A DNA stretch of 64,000 nt from Armillaria gallica (lineage: Eukaryota; Basidiomycota; Agaricomycetes; Agaricales; Physalacriaceae): positions 930,001 to 994,000 of the forward strand of contig JBANDB010000017.1 in NCBI GenBank assembly GCA_037576215.1. Direction: 5' to 3'. This document shows positions 23,087-35,715 of this stretch, in pieces. A program made the translations under genes and the position numbers. The first letter of the stretch is position 1. Each line of letters opens with the position of its first letter. The notes below the pieces were generated by a model. That model was not told the DNA's origin, made no database searches, and saw only the letters and a program-made list of their open reading frames with translations.

Positions 23087-24080
23087 ATGCGTCTCCCTCC
23101 CGAGCTCACTGACATCATTATCGACGAGCTCAGTCGTGACCGCCCGGCATTGAAGTCATGTTCTCTCATATCCAAAGCCTTCCTCCCTCGTTCACGCATT
23201 CATTTGTTCCGCCATGTTACGTTGTCATTGTCTTCTGATAGTAGACGCTTCTGCGACCTTCTATCCACCGCGCCATTCGTTGCTCCGCTCGTGAAGTCCT
23301 TAAGGATCGAGGAAGGCAAATATGACAGCGATTGGTCTGATTGGTCGCTCTGGTCAGCCGCTCGTGACTGTCAATGGGTGTGTAATGATCCCGCCCTTCC
23401 CATAATCCTGTCGTCGTTACCAAATCTCGCCTCCCTCACCATTGGTGCAATATACTTCAAAACCTTCAGCACTCCCCATCTATCGTTTGCGCATGCGCTT
23501 TCCACCAAAGCAGCCAGTCTAACGACTCTTAACATTGATTGCGCGCACTTCGACGATTTGCTCGATTTGCTCGAGATGCTCGTAATGTTTGCCAATGTCA
23601 AAATTCTTCGCCTAGGGTCCATCACCGCCGCGGCTCCTTTCTTTACGAGTGCAGACCGCCTGCAATTGGGTATCGAGGAAATCGAGGTCGACATGGAAAG
23701 AAGTTCGGAAGTGGTCGAAATGTTTTTGCTCCGCGTACAGCTGGAGAAGCTGAAAAGGCTGAGCGTGACGAATGTGCAGAATATAGAGCTACTCAGCTCG
23801 CTCATAGACATGACCCGGGGATCGCTGGAAGTTTTGGAAGTGGAGCTACCAATAGAAGATGGTTCGTGTTCTCATGTATTCCTTCTGTATTCTGGCATTG
23901 ATTGTTGGATTTGAAGCAAATCGATGTTCCTTGCTAGACACGAACCATCTCGATTCGCTGTCAATCAAATTGTCGACGTGTTCGTTGATGGATTGGTGGG
24001 TAAAAGGATTCAAGGCGGAAACTCTAGGGTGGATCATGCTGGTTGCAGAGAATTGCGACATCTTGTTGAACTCGGGATAA
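23087..24080 (+). CDS. F-box / leucine-rich-like protein
   Basis: Two exons (23087-23861, 23917-24080; 55-nt gttcgt..gaag intron) give 312 aa. MRLPPELTDIIIDELSRD at the start is the F-box (LPPEL..I), followed by CSLISKAFLPRSRIHLFRHV, the standard opening of the large mushroom F-box family. The rest consists of irregular Leu-rich repeats that would form a substrate-recognition surface. By family it should link Skp1/Cul1 to unknown targets. I chose the ATG at the F-box rather than the one at 23015 because the intervening residues are not conserved-looking. The C-terminus is shorter than many relatives (about 450 aa), so a downstream exon is possible. Confidence 0.8.
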
Positions 24081-24454
24081 TTCGAAGCATCTCTAGTCAT
24101 ACTATAGACCTGTAGCTGTTGTTCACAACAGTACTTATCTCTGTGCAAGAGCCTTCGTCTGTCGAATCTCGGTAGTTTCCTCGATTCTTCAGCTCTCGAT
24201 TAACGATACCCGGGGTCAGAAGGGGGGTACTTAGCAATAGATTATAGCATCCTGGAGAGATGAGAATCAATACACGATGATGACAGAGCTGCACATGAAT
24301 CAAGAAACTTGCCACGAGTTTGTTGACTTGGTATTTCTGAGGCAAAAGCATAGCCGGAGTCCGCCGGCGGTGACGAACGGTTGTATTACCTAAATGGGTG
24401 GTCCCCTCCGAAATTCAATCGGCAACACCGACTGCCCTTTAATCTGCTTCCAGG
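24081..24454. other. intergenic, no gene seen
   Basis: The gap between the F-box gene and Drn1 holds no recognised feature. Part of it may be the F-box 3' untranslated region and the Drn1 promoter. An extra 3' exon of the F-box gene cannot be excluded. Confidence 0.4.
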
Positions 24455-27073
24455 ATGTCTACGACGCCTGTAAAGGTGTAAGTCCTTCTGACTTCTACTG
24501 TACTCGCCGTTCATACCAACATTGTCAGTCTAACAGTTGGTGCAGCAGCAGGCTCCATCCGCGACCTCTTCAGCAAAGTGAAATCAATCGACTCGAAGCA
24601 TGGCAAGTTCGACTTCGTCCTCTGCGTTGGCGATTTTTTCGGTCCACCGAAGGATGCTCCTGACGACGACGACGAAATGATGCAGCTATTGGATGGGAGG
24701 ATTGAGGGTACGTCGTCCGTCTACATAGACATCGTTTTGGGTCTAACACGCGTGCTAGTTCCCATCGAGTGTTACATTATGCAGGGAGGCAACCCTTTAC
24801 CAGACGCTATAATTCAGAAATACTCCAAGACTGGAGGAGAGCTCTGCAAAAATGTGTTCATGTTGAGTGAGCAGCGCGTTCATTAAGGCATCGGCATTCG
24901 CTCACACGTACTCGCAGCGAAATCCGGACTCGTCACGACGGCACACGGTCTCAGAATTGCTTGTCTCGGTGGAATATACGATGCTGAAGCTTATTCGACA
25001 TCAGAGGCAGCTCCCGTATGCCCGATTCATTCATTCGACGTCCCCGCGCTAAATCAGAGTAGGGTTTCGCGTCGCCTTTCTTTTCCTCACAAACCATGGA
25101 GAGGTTACTTTCAAACACGCTCGGCACCTCGAATCAAAACCAAAATTACAAGTCTCTAAGCGCTATTCAAGCTGGATCGTCTTCTTCACAGCTTGTCGAC
25201 ATATTCATCAGCAATGTCTGGCCAGCGTCAATAGCAGAAATGTCTGCTGTGCATCTGCCTTCTCCAGAGCTTGCGTCCATTGGTGTATCTGCCTTAGATG
25301 ACACAGTTCGTCGATTAAAGCCCCGCTACCACTTCGCTGCAAGTGGAGGCGAGCCACCTATGTTCTGGGAACGGGAGCCCTTCGTTTGGAGTGACGAAGA
25401 GGGCCGGGTCTCCCGATTTGTGAGCTTGGGCGCTTTTGGAGGATCCCCAGCAACTGGTAAAAAGCAGAGGGTACGTTACTATTGTGGTTTCTATATTGCG
25501 TCCTGTAATGTTCTGTCTAGTGGTTTTACGCGTTCTCCATATCTCCCAATACGCCAACAACAGCACCAATGGCTCGTCCCGCAAATGCGAGCAAAAATCC
25601 TTTCACAGAGGCGACTCACCGTCCTCCAAAACGCACCATTGATGAACCAGACGGTCAGAACTTCATTTTTGGGGACGTCAAAAAACCGATGAAACGTAGT
25701 CGGGTGGGTAAGTGATTGCTTCAGTCGTATGTATGGCTTGCATGATTGAGCCACTCTCAGACCACGGGGATAAGCCACCGCCAGGATACAAATGTCGACG
25801 ATGCGAGGGAACCGACGTGAGTTTTTCATTACCTTCCGTTGATGCTCCGCTAAGCTTCAGAGCAGCACTTCATTGATCAATGCCCGGAACGGACCAAACC
25901 CCCTGAAGGTTATGTTTGCAAGATCTGTAACACGGTGGGGCTTCATTTTCTGTTTATTTCCGCATCTTTGATTGAGCTGTGTTCCAGCCAGGGCACCTTG
26001 TGCGCGACTGTCCCACCAAACACGCCGTGGGTGACACCGGTGGCAAAAAGCCCCGAGAAGGATATGTTTGTCGTGCATGCGGAAGCGAAAATCACTACAT
26101 CGATGATTGTCCCGTTGCCAACGAACGCCCTGGTGGCGGTCGCGGAGGAAAGTGGGGACATGCTCCTAGAGAACTTGCTCGTATGTCGTTCACCATTGTC
26201 AAGGGCGTGAAGCTGATTTCCCTCTAGCCGACGAGTGTTGGTTCTGCTTGTCGAATCCTAATTTAGCGTATGTTTCTTCTCTTCTTATCCGAAATGGGTG
26301 TTGAGTGTCACTCCAGAAAGCACTTAATCGTCTCCATTGGCACCGAATGCTATGTGACGCTCCCAAAGGGACAAATAATACCAACCCAATCGGCAGCGGA
26401 TCACGTCGATATACCTGGCGGAGGACATGTACTCATCGTCCCCATCACACATTATCCAACATTCAATACGATACCTCATGATTTGGCGGTACCTATCATT
26501 GAAGAAACTGAAAGGTGCGTATCCTCAAAATTCAGCTGACAAAGCCTCATGTACGTACTTTTTAAGGTATAAAACGGCTATCCGGGCAATGTTTGGAAAG
26601 CACAAAATGGCTGCCGTATTTTTCGAAGTAGCGCGGTTGCGTCAAAAGGGCGGGCATGCACATGTACAGGCCGTACCAGTGCCCCTTAAGCTTCAAAACA
26701 AGATTGAAGAGACGTTTGTGAATGAAGGACGGTCGTTGGGCATTGAGTTCGAAGAGAACTCCGACGAGGCCTTAGCCTCCTGCTCAAACGGTCGAGGGAG
26801 TTATTTTAGAGTGGACCTACCTGATGGCCGGAAGATGGTCCATGTGATGAAAGACCATATACCATTTAGCATACAGTTTGGAAGGTTTGGATAGTCGTCA
26901 TATGAAGCAAGCCAGGTTACTGATGAATATTTATCAACAGGCAGGTGTTGGTCAACCTTCTGAACACTCCGAGTCGTGCAGACTGGAAAGCTTGCATGCT
27001 TTCAGAAGACGAGGATAAGTCTGACGCTCAGGCCTTCAAAGCGGCATTTGCGCCATTCGATCCTAGTGCATGA
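24455..27073 (+). CDS. DRN1: Drn1/CWF19L1, lariat debranching-associated protein
   Basis: Thirteen exons give 669 aa: 24455-24477, 24529-24707, 24759-24866, 24918-25015, 25063-25470, 25521-25707, 25761-25816, 25866-25934, 25988-26180, 26228-26267, 26317-26514, 26567-26884, 26941-27073. The N-terminus is the metallophosphoesterase-like domain (DFVLCVGDFFG) that resembles Dbr1 but lacks its full metal set. Three CCHC zinc knuckles follow (CRRCEGTDHFIDQC, CKICNTPGHLVRDC, CRACGSENHYIDDC). Then come the CwfJ C-terminal domains 1 and 2 with a HIT-like fold (CWFCLSNPNLAKHLIVS, HAHVQAVPVP). The family helps the debranching enzyme turn over intron lariats after splicing. Three CCHC knuckles between the phosphatase and CwfJ parts are common in fungi. 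Confidence 0.93.
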
Positions 27074-27275
27074 TCATTGAATATCGTAAAGCTGTATGTA
27101 ACCTAAAAGTGCTATATTTTCTTTTCCCGAGTCCTTCATCCACTCGGCAGTAGTACATAACTTGGTTTAAAGCTGCAGGTGTTGGAGTGTCACCGGCGAG
27201 CTTCTATCATCGATGCTCTTCTTGTAGCTGCAACAAGTTATAAGCGCCGGGTGTGGGACACCTTATTTCAGAAGC

Positions 27276-29635
27276 TTACCTATGGCCAAAGGCGTGCATG
27301 CCCTCCTTCCTAGCTTTCTTCAACACTCGTGCCATCGCGTCGAGACCTAGATAGAGAAATCCTCAACATTTTTCACTAATATATTGGATATTGGACAACC
27401 CACCCTTGTCCAAGTCTTCAATCGGAGGACCGAATGAGAGGCGAACGAACGAATGGCACGGCGAGTTGAAGAGATTGCGTCGGTGCGCAGGGTTGATGTC
27501 AAAGAAGATGCCGGGAATGACAATCGTTTGTTCCTTGAGCAACTCCTCGAAGAATGTCTAGATGTCGATCAATATCAAGCCGTCAGAGTCAAACAACATT
27601 AGAGTTGTACTTACCAAACCGTTGTTCAACGGCTCCGGGAGTTTCTCAAGGTTAAGCCAGATGTAGAAGGTGCTCGTAGGGGGGACCGCAACATCTAGAT
27701 GAAGCTCGTGGAGCCGAGCAAGGACGTGGTCGCGTTTCATCTTGAAGTGTTTTTGGAGCGCGATCTATCCACAGTTGTGATCAGAGAAGATGGAGTAAAT
27801 GGGTACGAGCGAACCTTCTCTCCTTTGACACGGATAGGGTCGAGAAGCGGGATAGCAGCCAGCTGCATGCTATGCGCGACATTGTTAGCGACTAAGATAA
27901 CGATGAAAGTACTAGGCATACGGGTGGTTGGCGCCTCCGTCCAAGAAAGAGCCGGACTGAGAGAGCGCTGTTACCAAATTCTTTGGTCCGAGGACCCAGC
28001 AGATTCGCCAGCCAGGAAGACGCCAGTTCTATAGATACACTCAGATCAGACTGAAAATAGCGGTAATCATTTTATTACAAACCTTCGTGAGACCGTCCAC
28101 GATGACAATCGGGTCCTGTTACATTGACGTTAGTTAAAAGATCTTCAATTCATATTGGCCGGGTACTTGCTTCATTGACATCTTGAATGTACTCTGCAGA
28201 GGAGATGGACTTGCCCAAATCTTTCTCGTTATCAGAATAGATGTACCAAGAATAGAACTGCGGCGGAGGTAAGAATAGAACATGGAATACCACAAATAGA
28301 ACGCTTACTTCGTCGAGAATAAGAGTAGTCCCTTCGCGGCTGAGACCGACCAGCTCTTTCAATTCGCTTCCCCTGAAAGTAGGTGAATCTTCCCATGACA
28401 CTAGACAATAGCAATAGAGCTTACTTGATGACCTGAAAAAGATATATGAATGAGCAAGTGAATACATGAAACCGTGTGAAATGGCGCGTTACCTGTCCAG
28501 TCGGATTGCGAGGGTTTGACGCCAATATTACGGCCAAGCCTTGCGTTCGGATATCTTTCTAGATCCAGGAACCCGCCGTCAGTATTTTATGTTTGGAGCG
28601 CTGTGGCAACCTTACCCGTGTTTGTTCGATATCAAGTCTATACTTGTTCTATAGAGGTGAGATATAATGAGCGCAGATAACTCCAGGGCAAATGGAAGCC
28701 ATACCGACGACTCCAGACTAGAATACATTCAAGGTACGCGTTAGTATGTCGCCCGATCGAGAGGACTCAGGTCGAGAATTAACCAGAATGCGCTACTTAC
28801 GCCGTAGGGACTGGTACCAGTCTCTTGAATGCAGTCAAGACCTGATCGTACGCGGTGTAGTCGGGAATTTGGTAAGACTGTGAATTCACAGCGGGATCAA
28901 CATTGATGACGACCATCAAAGAGAATAAATAACTGACTGTATAGACGTCTCCGATGACCGCCGCAACACGAGAGAGACCGGCGCGACCACCCGGTACAAT
29001 GCAGACGTTCTCGTAAGTATACTGACTAGCCTTGCCCTTCCTGTATGTATCATTGTACAAATTAGCGACGGCTTCTCGAAGGGCTGATTGAATGAGTCAG
29101 ATGGATTAACCGAGAAGATACACAGCCGAGATACGCACCTTTCACACCCGTAGTCGGGGCGTATTCTAGAGAATCTACAGGGAGCGGAATAGAAGTCGGT
29201 CGAGGCGGCGCGTCTGGAATCGGCCCGACTTCGGGGGCTCCTTGGCCAAGATTTGCCCAGTCGTGCGAATTAGCGTAGTTGAACCCATTCGCGATAGCAC
29301 GATCGGAGCAATAGATGACCCCAGTACTACCTGGATGCTCAATTCCAGGCACAGTCTCCTCATCCTATCGCGGAATGAGGGGACTAGGACTCGGGAAAAG
29401 CAAAAGGCGCACTGGGTTAATGGTCTGGGGCAAGACGCCCTTCGCCTTGTGTCCGGCCGACTGCCGGAAGATCTGAAGGACGGTCAGCGCCGAGGATGAT
29501 GAGCGCTGAGACCAAGACACATACTCGATGAGCCTCCGACTCCTTTTCATGCTTGTAGTGCTTCATAACATCGCGAACCTGGTCCATGACATTAGTGAAG
29601 GATTGGACACGGGGGAGGTGAAAGTGCATGGGCAT
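27276..29635 (-). CDS. class I/II PLP-dependent aminotransferase
   Basis: About 17 exons can be chained from MPMHFHLPRVQSF to a C-terminus ending in GMHAFGHR. Landmarks are the substrate-binding SNPRNPTGQ, the Asp-containing GTTLILDEFYSWY, and the PLP-lysine segment DGLTKNWRLPGWR. The fold is that of aspartate/kynurenine aminotransferases, moving an amino group from an amino acid to a 2-oxo acid with pyridoxal phosphate. Exact substrate is not deducible. Exon 9 is an 8-nt microexon (28432-28425, GTCATCAA). The intron at 28170-28116 begins GC (gcaagt) and ends AG. The start is placed at 29635; an upstream ATG at 29726 opens another frame and would need an unseen intron. Confidence 0.88.
28116..28170 (-). 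other. GC-AG intron in aminotransferase gene
   Basis: Read on the minus strand the intron starts gcaagt and ends taacag. Removal joins QDVNE to DPIVIVDGLTK in phase. No GT donor exists nearby. The donor otherwise matches the U1 consensus, as is typical for GC-AG introns. Confidence 0.75.
28425..28432 (-). other. 8-nt microexon in aminotransferase gene
   Basis: GTCATCAA lies between a tttttcag acceptor and a gtaagc donor. It joins NPTGQ to GSELKELVGL as VIK, which fits the family well; skipping it would shift the frame. Confidence 0.7.
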
Positions 29636-31243
29636 GGTGGGCGATTTTTTGGAATCCGAGGAAACCTACAATGTCTTTAAAGTTTCGAGGGGTGCCCGGT
29701 CGGGAAGGCTCTGCGCTGGCGGACATACTGCACGGTGAAATATAGAGTAAAAGGTGGCTGAGGGGTTTGCGCTAAGTTAATTGAAAGGGACGCCAACAGC
29801 GTGGAGACTATTATATCATGAGTCTATTTTAAGTACAGGGTAACGCTCGAAACACGCCTTCTGATCAGTACTAACCCATGACAGGCATATCGCGGGCCAC
29901 CACGGACTTTGTGGAATTCGACTAGAGCAGGCCAGCGCAGCGTGTATTGCCCTGGACGTCCCGAATTCAATCGCCACACATGTGCCAGCTTAGGATTGGC
30001 CGACGTACCTGTCTTGAGAGCGCGGCGAGGCGTCACCGCCGCAGTTTACCTCGTGATCTTGGGTGTTCCAGTGCGTCGTCATGCACACAGGGAACAGATT
30101 TCAGCCAAAGGTATGTGCAGTAAAATGGCAGGAAGAAATGTTACCCAGAAAATGCCCTGGCCCTTGGAAACCCGTCCTGAGTATCACCAACAAGTCTGGG
30201 GCTTCTGAAAAAAAATTTCCAAGGTCCGATACTCCTCCCCGCTGTTGATATGGATGATCGCTTGTTGATTGTGATATATTGCGCTCTGATCCATCGATGT
30301 TCCAAAAAACGACGACTACGACGGATGGGAAACCTTGAAACACCTATTTCGATTATCCATCATCTTTGTGAGAAAATGACATACCTTTCCTACCTATTTC
30401 GGTGGACACCCAGTGGGATGAGGTACTATGCGTCAAAGTAAGCGTTAACTTGAGTTTTATGTATGCTTCGAACACGAGCTGCAATTTTGCTGAGACCCAG
30501 AGCACCGCAAACATCATCTATGCTTGTACAAACCCAAAATCTGGAGCCTCATTAGGCGCCGTGGCTATGGCGTTCGACGCATAGGAAAACGCCGAGTCTC
30601 GACATGCTTGTAACGTATATAGCACATGATCATAGACTTTCATTAGTCAATAATGATTGATTCATGGCCTGAGCAACCAGGAAACCGAAATCTCTTGAAA
30701 AGAGAACAAACCGAGCCATGAGAGATAAGAACCACAGAAAACGGTGCCGTCTGAGAATTGGTGAGCGGAGTTTTAACTCGGTATACTGTCACCGACACGT
30801 CACGCGGATAGACTGCCCAATTCCGTTTCTCAGGAGTACTTCAGTACAGGTCGGTACCGTTAGATAAGAACTTGTAACAGCCACGAATGGCCGCAGAACG
30901 GTCCCAGAACACTGGACGGTAGGCGCTACCAATTGGCACTTAAACGTGACTCGCTTTCTTGACCCAGGCTACAAAATTTCTTGAAAGAGAGTTCCAATGT
31001 GAAGAAGTTGATCAAATCACAGCTCTATTACGCTGAATGGAACATGAGCCTGAGGTTAATCCTAACTCTAATCTATTAAGCATGGCAACGTTGGCCATCT
31101 ACTTAATATTTAGATTCAATAATCAGAAACGTTATTCATAGGAATGCTTCAACGGTTTCATGAACAAAAGGCGAGTTACTTCGACGTCGAATTAAGGTAC
31201 AGAGGCTAGTAGTAGGTCGTCTATTTCCACATTCATTACATCT
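29636..31243. other. 1.6-kb intergenic region, no gene recognised
   Basis: It lies upstream of the aminotransferase and downstream of arginase. Short open frames exist on both strands (for example 30036-29824 minus, 29909-30208 plus) but overlap each other and show no family. The right half is AT-rich with many stops. Nothing else was seen. Confidence 0.45.
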
Positions 31244-32647
31244 TCACAATAACGTCTCGCCTGAAGTGCCAGGTCAGCCCAGAATTATCTGAAAGTAAGA
31301 AGTAGCTTACCAAGGGCTGCACGGACTAGGGAGCAACCGACTGTCACAGTCTTGTTCACACTAGATTCGTCCTCAAGATGTGGGTTCACCTCCTTCGGTA
31401 GCCGTCAAAACGTCATTCCAAATTTGCTTTGCAATAGAGAACTCACCACCAGATCAAAAGCAACGAGCAATCCCGTTTCAGAGACAGCCTCGCAGATGTA
31501 ATGTCCTTCTCTGAAAGTGAGTCCTCCACGAACCTACGTAGGCACTAAGCGAATATTCCTGTGGAAGTGACCTTCCTTCTTACCGGTGTTCCAGTAGAGG
31601 GGGCGACCGAAGGATCTAAAGCATCTATATCGAAACTGAGATGAATCGGCAGATCCCTCTTTGGATTAACGTGGTCCAGCGCCATCTCAACAACTTTCCC
31701 AATCCCATACTTATCCACCTCATGCATACTGAACGCCTTGATATTGTTCTCTCTCAAAATACGCTTCTCTCCGGAGTCAATATCACGCAGACCGATATAT
31801 ACCAAACGCTCGGCCTTCAACAGAGGCTTGATCCAGCCGAACTCGGGGACCTTTGCTCCCAAGCCGAGGAGGAAGGACACGGGCATACCGTGGAGGTTAC
31901 CTTGAAAGACTCCATGAGGTGGTATTATATTTCGACGAGATAAGTACGCACCCGAATCTGTGGTCTCCGGAGTGTTGATGTCGGTATGAGCGTCGATCCA
32001 GATAACACATGCATTTGGATAGGTTCTAAAGACACTGAGAATAATCGTCATTACGATAGCACCGGTAACGCACCCCAACGTTCCCGAAATCGTACCCATA
32101 GCCTATCATAGCAAGCATGAGAATTCGGAACTAGCGAGTAGCAAAAAAACATACGAGCGAATGATCACCGCCAAGAGTCAATGGTAACTCTCCCCGCGCA
32201 GCGTGGCCACCAACAACTTTGGCTACAGATTCATTGACGCGCGAAACGAACCTGGGGTTGCGCAGTTTTCCGATAGGTGGATCATCTGTCACGCTGAGCT
32301 CTTCGAACTGATGGTGGCCGTCAAAGGTAACTCGCCAGCCTAGCTCAGCTAGCTGGTCCGTAAGCCCGGCCTCAACCAAGTGAATAGGGCCTTTGTCAAC
32401 ACCCAGTCGTTGCTGTGACGGGGAATCAGAACCGAAACCGTGTATTTTGATTGAACCTCACCTGGCCAGCACTATAGAATGGCCCTGTTAGAGTTGTATC
32501 TAACAGATAACGGCTTTTTCATACCTGAATGGACATCCGATGATCTGTAAAGATTTGTCTTAGTATCATGGAAATTTTCGTAGAGCCCCTAGCACGTACT
32601 GCAACAGTCTGAGGCTCCTTGAGAAAAGGTGACTTGATTGGGGACAT
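31244..32647 (-). CDS. CAR1: arginase
   Basis: Ten exons (32647-32600, 32544-32525, 32471-32462, 32412-32155, 32102-32074, 32034-31952, 31900-31584, 31533-31447, 31392-31311, 31260-31244) give 316 aa, the normal size. All manganese-site motifs are present: [28 protein letters not shown] and [19 protein letters not shown]. The end [13 protein letters not shown] is typical of fungal arginases. The enzyme hydrolyses L-arginine to ornithine and urea, opening arginine use as nitrogen source. Exon 3 is a 10-nt microexon encoding most of AGQ in the conserved CPFSAGQ stretch; exon 10 has only 17 nt. A TATA-like box lies about 80 bp upstream. A gtgagt donor after GATCTGGTG is preferred to the overlapping upstream GT. 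Confidence 0.95.
32462..32471 (-). other. 10-nt microexon in arginase gene
   Basis: TGCTGGCCAG is flanked by ttctatag and gtgagg. With two bases from the previous exon it completes Ser and adds Ala-Gly-Gln, matching the conserved arginase segment GxPFSxGQ. Without it the frame and motif are lost. Confidence 0.8.
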
Positions 32648-33519
32648 GCTTGATGAAGATATAAAGGATATTAACAAAATGGGCAAGTTTTGAACGAAGG
32701 AAGGAGAGAAACCGCCTGGGCGTTTTATATAGAGTGATGAAGGGAAAGGTTCGGGGTTTGGCTCACTGCTTGTTGCTCGTCGGCCCGAATCCGGATCTCA
32801 AATTTCACCGCATTGATCGAAAGATAATCGTATCTTCGGGAATAGGCGATGTCCCGTGCTACATCGGATGCAAATCCCAGCGTTAACGTTGCTGTACTGT
32901 GAAACGCGATGCACCCCGGATATTCACTACTAGTAACCCAAATCATTGTCACTCGCAAGCTGCAGTATCAGATTATCTATTGCCTTCAATTCGCCCCAGA
33001 GAAATGGAGGAAGTTGAGCGCCTTTCTAACCAGCTTCTGACGGACTGCCGTTGCTACCGGACTATCGCCCGAATAGAAGTCAGGCGACGGTCACATTCGT
33101 CTGCAATGTCTAGGATGTGTTTCTTATTTTACAAAATCTATTTGAGATCTATGGTCGCCAAAGGTCAGTTTGTACGCGAGAACAGCATATTCTTTTCCGC
33201 TAATGGAAGGAACAAGATCCGCTATGTCTATCACATGAGCGAGGACCGCTGGTTTGCTGTACGCGAGGTGTGGGTGAAACAGTACAATACTGCGGCGTGA
33301 ATTCTTTAGAATTCTTTTCATCAGCCTTGGCTTGTCACAAGTTGTCAACTCCCCGATTTTCTCCGAACTACAAGTATAAATTTGTCCATATTGTCAACAT
33401 CATGGCTTCGTGCTTTCCAATTCTCTAACAAAGCGCGAGTAATGGTTAAAGAAATGAATTAAGTACCACTCTGTAAGTATGTGTCTGACTTCTCTTCTTA
33501 AATCCGCACAGACAAATAT
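32648..33519. other. intergenic, arginase promoter to monooxygenase 3' end
   Basis: Apart from the TATA-like box and a GATA-type core (agataa near 32820), nothing is supported. A plus-strand frame at 32899-33300 of 133 codons is basic and Arg-rich, has no family resemblance, and is probably chance or decayed. Confidence 0.4.
32724..32732 (-). promoter_or_regulatory. TATA-like box upstream of arginase
   Basis: Read on the minus strand, the sequence ctatataaaac lies about 80 bp before the arginase ATG. Position and consensus are good; function is inferred. Confidence 0.45.
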
Positions 33520-35715
33520 CTACACCGTCAAAGGTTTCAACGACGATACCACTTTCTCTGCATCTGGGCAAAACACCGCGTCAAAGTAAGTCTTTAGACC
33601 GGCTGCACCGTTGACAAGAGCACCAATGATACCATCAGGTCGAACGATTATGGTGTCCAAATCCCTGCTCTTGATCACATAGTTCTGGTATGCATATCCG
33701 TCTTTGTCTTTGAAAACAAGTTCGGCAGAAAGATCGCTGGATTTGACTTCAGTGTTCTCGGGAAGCACGACGACGCGCTTTAAAATATGGGCCGGATATT
33801 GCTTGACAGAGTCAAGGATAGCCGTCTGCTTCTCCTTGTCATCAGAGAAGAGAAGGAGAGTGTGATGAGTGGGTCCAAACACGTCGAACAATGTGGACGA
33901 GTACTTGTCTGCTGGCTGTCCGAGCGAGATCAATCCAGGAGCGTCGGGGGCACGGTCACCACCTCGAACGGTACCGTCGTTTCCCGAACGGTAAGGATCG
34001 ACCTCCTCACTACAGTCGGTCTGCGTTTCATCGACAATAATCGGGCTTCCACGGTAATTGACACCGAATTGGCGCAACTCGTAGCCTCGCTTCCAGCCGT
34101 CAAAGTTATCTGGTGTACGCGCGAATGTCTTGTTGAGAAGTGCAGTGGTCTTGTCGAGCATAGAAGCAACAACGGGCAAGCGCTCGTGGGTGTAAGAGTC
34201 GAGAAGCGTCTTTGAGGCAAGACCTTTCTCTGCCATAGCCAGCTTCCATGCCAAGTTCAACTCCAGGCGGGTGTTAGTAAGAAAGTCGGCTGAAACTCGT
34301 TGAGATGGCTCACACAGTCTTGTACACCTGTGTTCATGCCCTGACAAATGAAGAATATGTTAGTGGTTTTATTCTTAGACGATGGTCGTAGAAACGCACT
34401 TGAGCTCCGGTGGGGCTGTGAACATGGGATGCATCTATGAACCGTGAGTCAAGGGAATTTATGTGTGTTTCATAAACATACCTCCAGCAACATAGACTCG
34501 TCCATAGCCGAATTTGTCCACCATACGAACGTTTGGTCTGGCTCATTGGTTAGCGAATGTCGATGATGCGTTTATAGTCTTACCTATATGGTCGTAAATA
34601 TATGAGGTCACCAAAATCGATGTCTGTGCGTCCACTAATTTCGTAGAAAGACTTGATAAACTCTTCTCGACTTGATACCATTACATCGGGATCAGCCTCA
34701 ACACCGCCACCGAGGTAGTAGCACCGATCATCATTGGGGATCTCATAGGGTCGCAGACTCGCCCTAGGGCGGCGGTGATCAAGAACAAATCATGAGAATA
34801 TTTAAAAATGACGTACATCTTCTTCGAAGCGTCACCCCATACATGCCAGATCTAGAAGGAGACAGAACGGGTCAACAACCGGTTAATACAAGGACGATTG
34901 AAGCCCTATCTTACCTTTCGGTCTAATTTCTTCTCCAGATCTTTAATGTAGATATCGCCGATGACAAAGTTCTCCGCTTGCCGGGACTCGCCAAGGAAGC
35001 TTAAGCCCAGTGTCTTTCGCACCATGCTAGAAGCACCGTCGGCACCGACCAGCCATCTAAACTCTGTTTTCTCCTCTACCCGGTTTCCGTCCACCGTCTT
35101 GAAGAGTGTCGCTGAGACACGGTCTTCTGTTTGTTCGAATGATAGAAGTTCAGTGCCGAGCTCAACGTGGACATCGTACTTCGCCAAATGTTGGCGGAGA
35201 ATGGCTTCGTGGCGATCCTGGCCCATGATAAGAACATTACCCTATGACAAGGTTAGTGAACTAGATATCTGATTACCGAGGAATGAGGAAGAAACAAACA
35301 TATGGATTGGCCGGCGTATTGTCTTCAACTGGAAACATGGGCATCTCCCTCTTGCGCGTAACCCCATCTTCATCATATAGAATCAGCGAATGCATTATGG
35401 GGCTGGCCTTCTGTATGTCTTCCAAGACCCCCAGGAGTTTGTAATGCTCCAATGTTCGTGGCTGAGTCAAAATGAGTTTAAGGTCTGGGTAACATGCTAG
35501 TCTACTCACAGAGAGCGCTGCACCCCGCTGGCCTACTTGAAATTTGGAAATCCTATCCACCACTCGCACAGAAATCCCATTTTGGGCGAGAGCGAGAGCT
35601 GTGACGAGACCGCAAGGTCCAGCACCCGACTAAGATAATGACTTGTAAACGAGGCAGACAACTTTCAAAGGCAAGCACATACGATAAGCACCGTGTGGGA
35701 TTCGTTCTTGGACAT
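33520..35715 (-). CDS. FAD-dependent monooxygenase, phenol 2-monooxygenase type
   Basis: The start MSKNESHTVLI lies in a short first exon; splicing gives the Rossmann motif SGAGPCGLVTALALAQNG. Later come the DG motif GADGASSMVRKTLG and the second FAD motif GDASHVHSPTGAQGMNTGVQD. The C-terminal 200 residues form the thioredoxin-like dimerisation domain of phenol hydroxylases (from about 33520 to 34000), with ISLGQPADKYSS and IIVRPDGIIGAL. Such flavoproteins hydroxylate aromatic rings with NAD(P)H and oxygen; the precise substrate (phenol, resorcinol, other) is not readable. About ten short introns are needed; the large last exon is 34347-33520. It is divergent from an MFS transporter 1.6 kb away, which may import or export the substrate. 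Confidence 0.88.

Noticed and set aside
32899..33300. 133-codon Arg-rich plus-strand protein
   Set aside because: No family resemblance, no flanking splice sites or promoter, and it lies in the arginase/monooxygenase gap.
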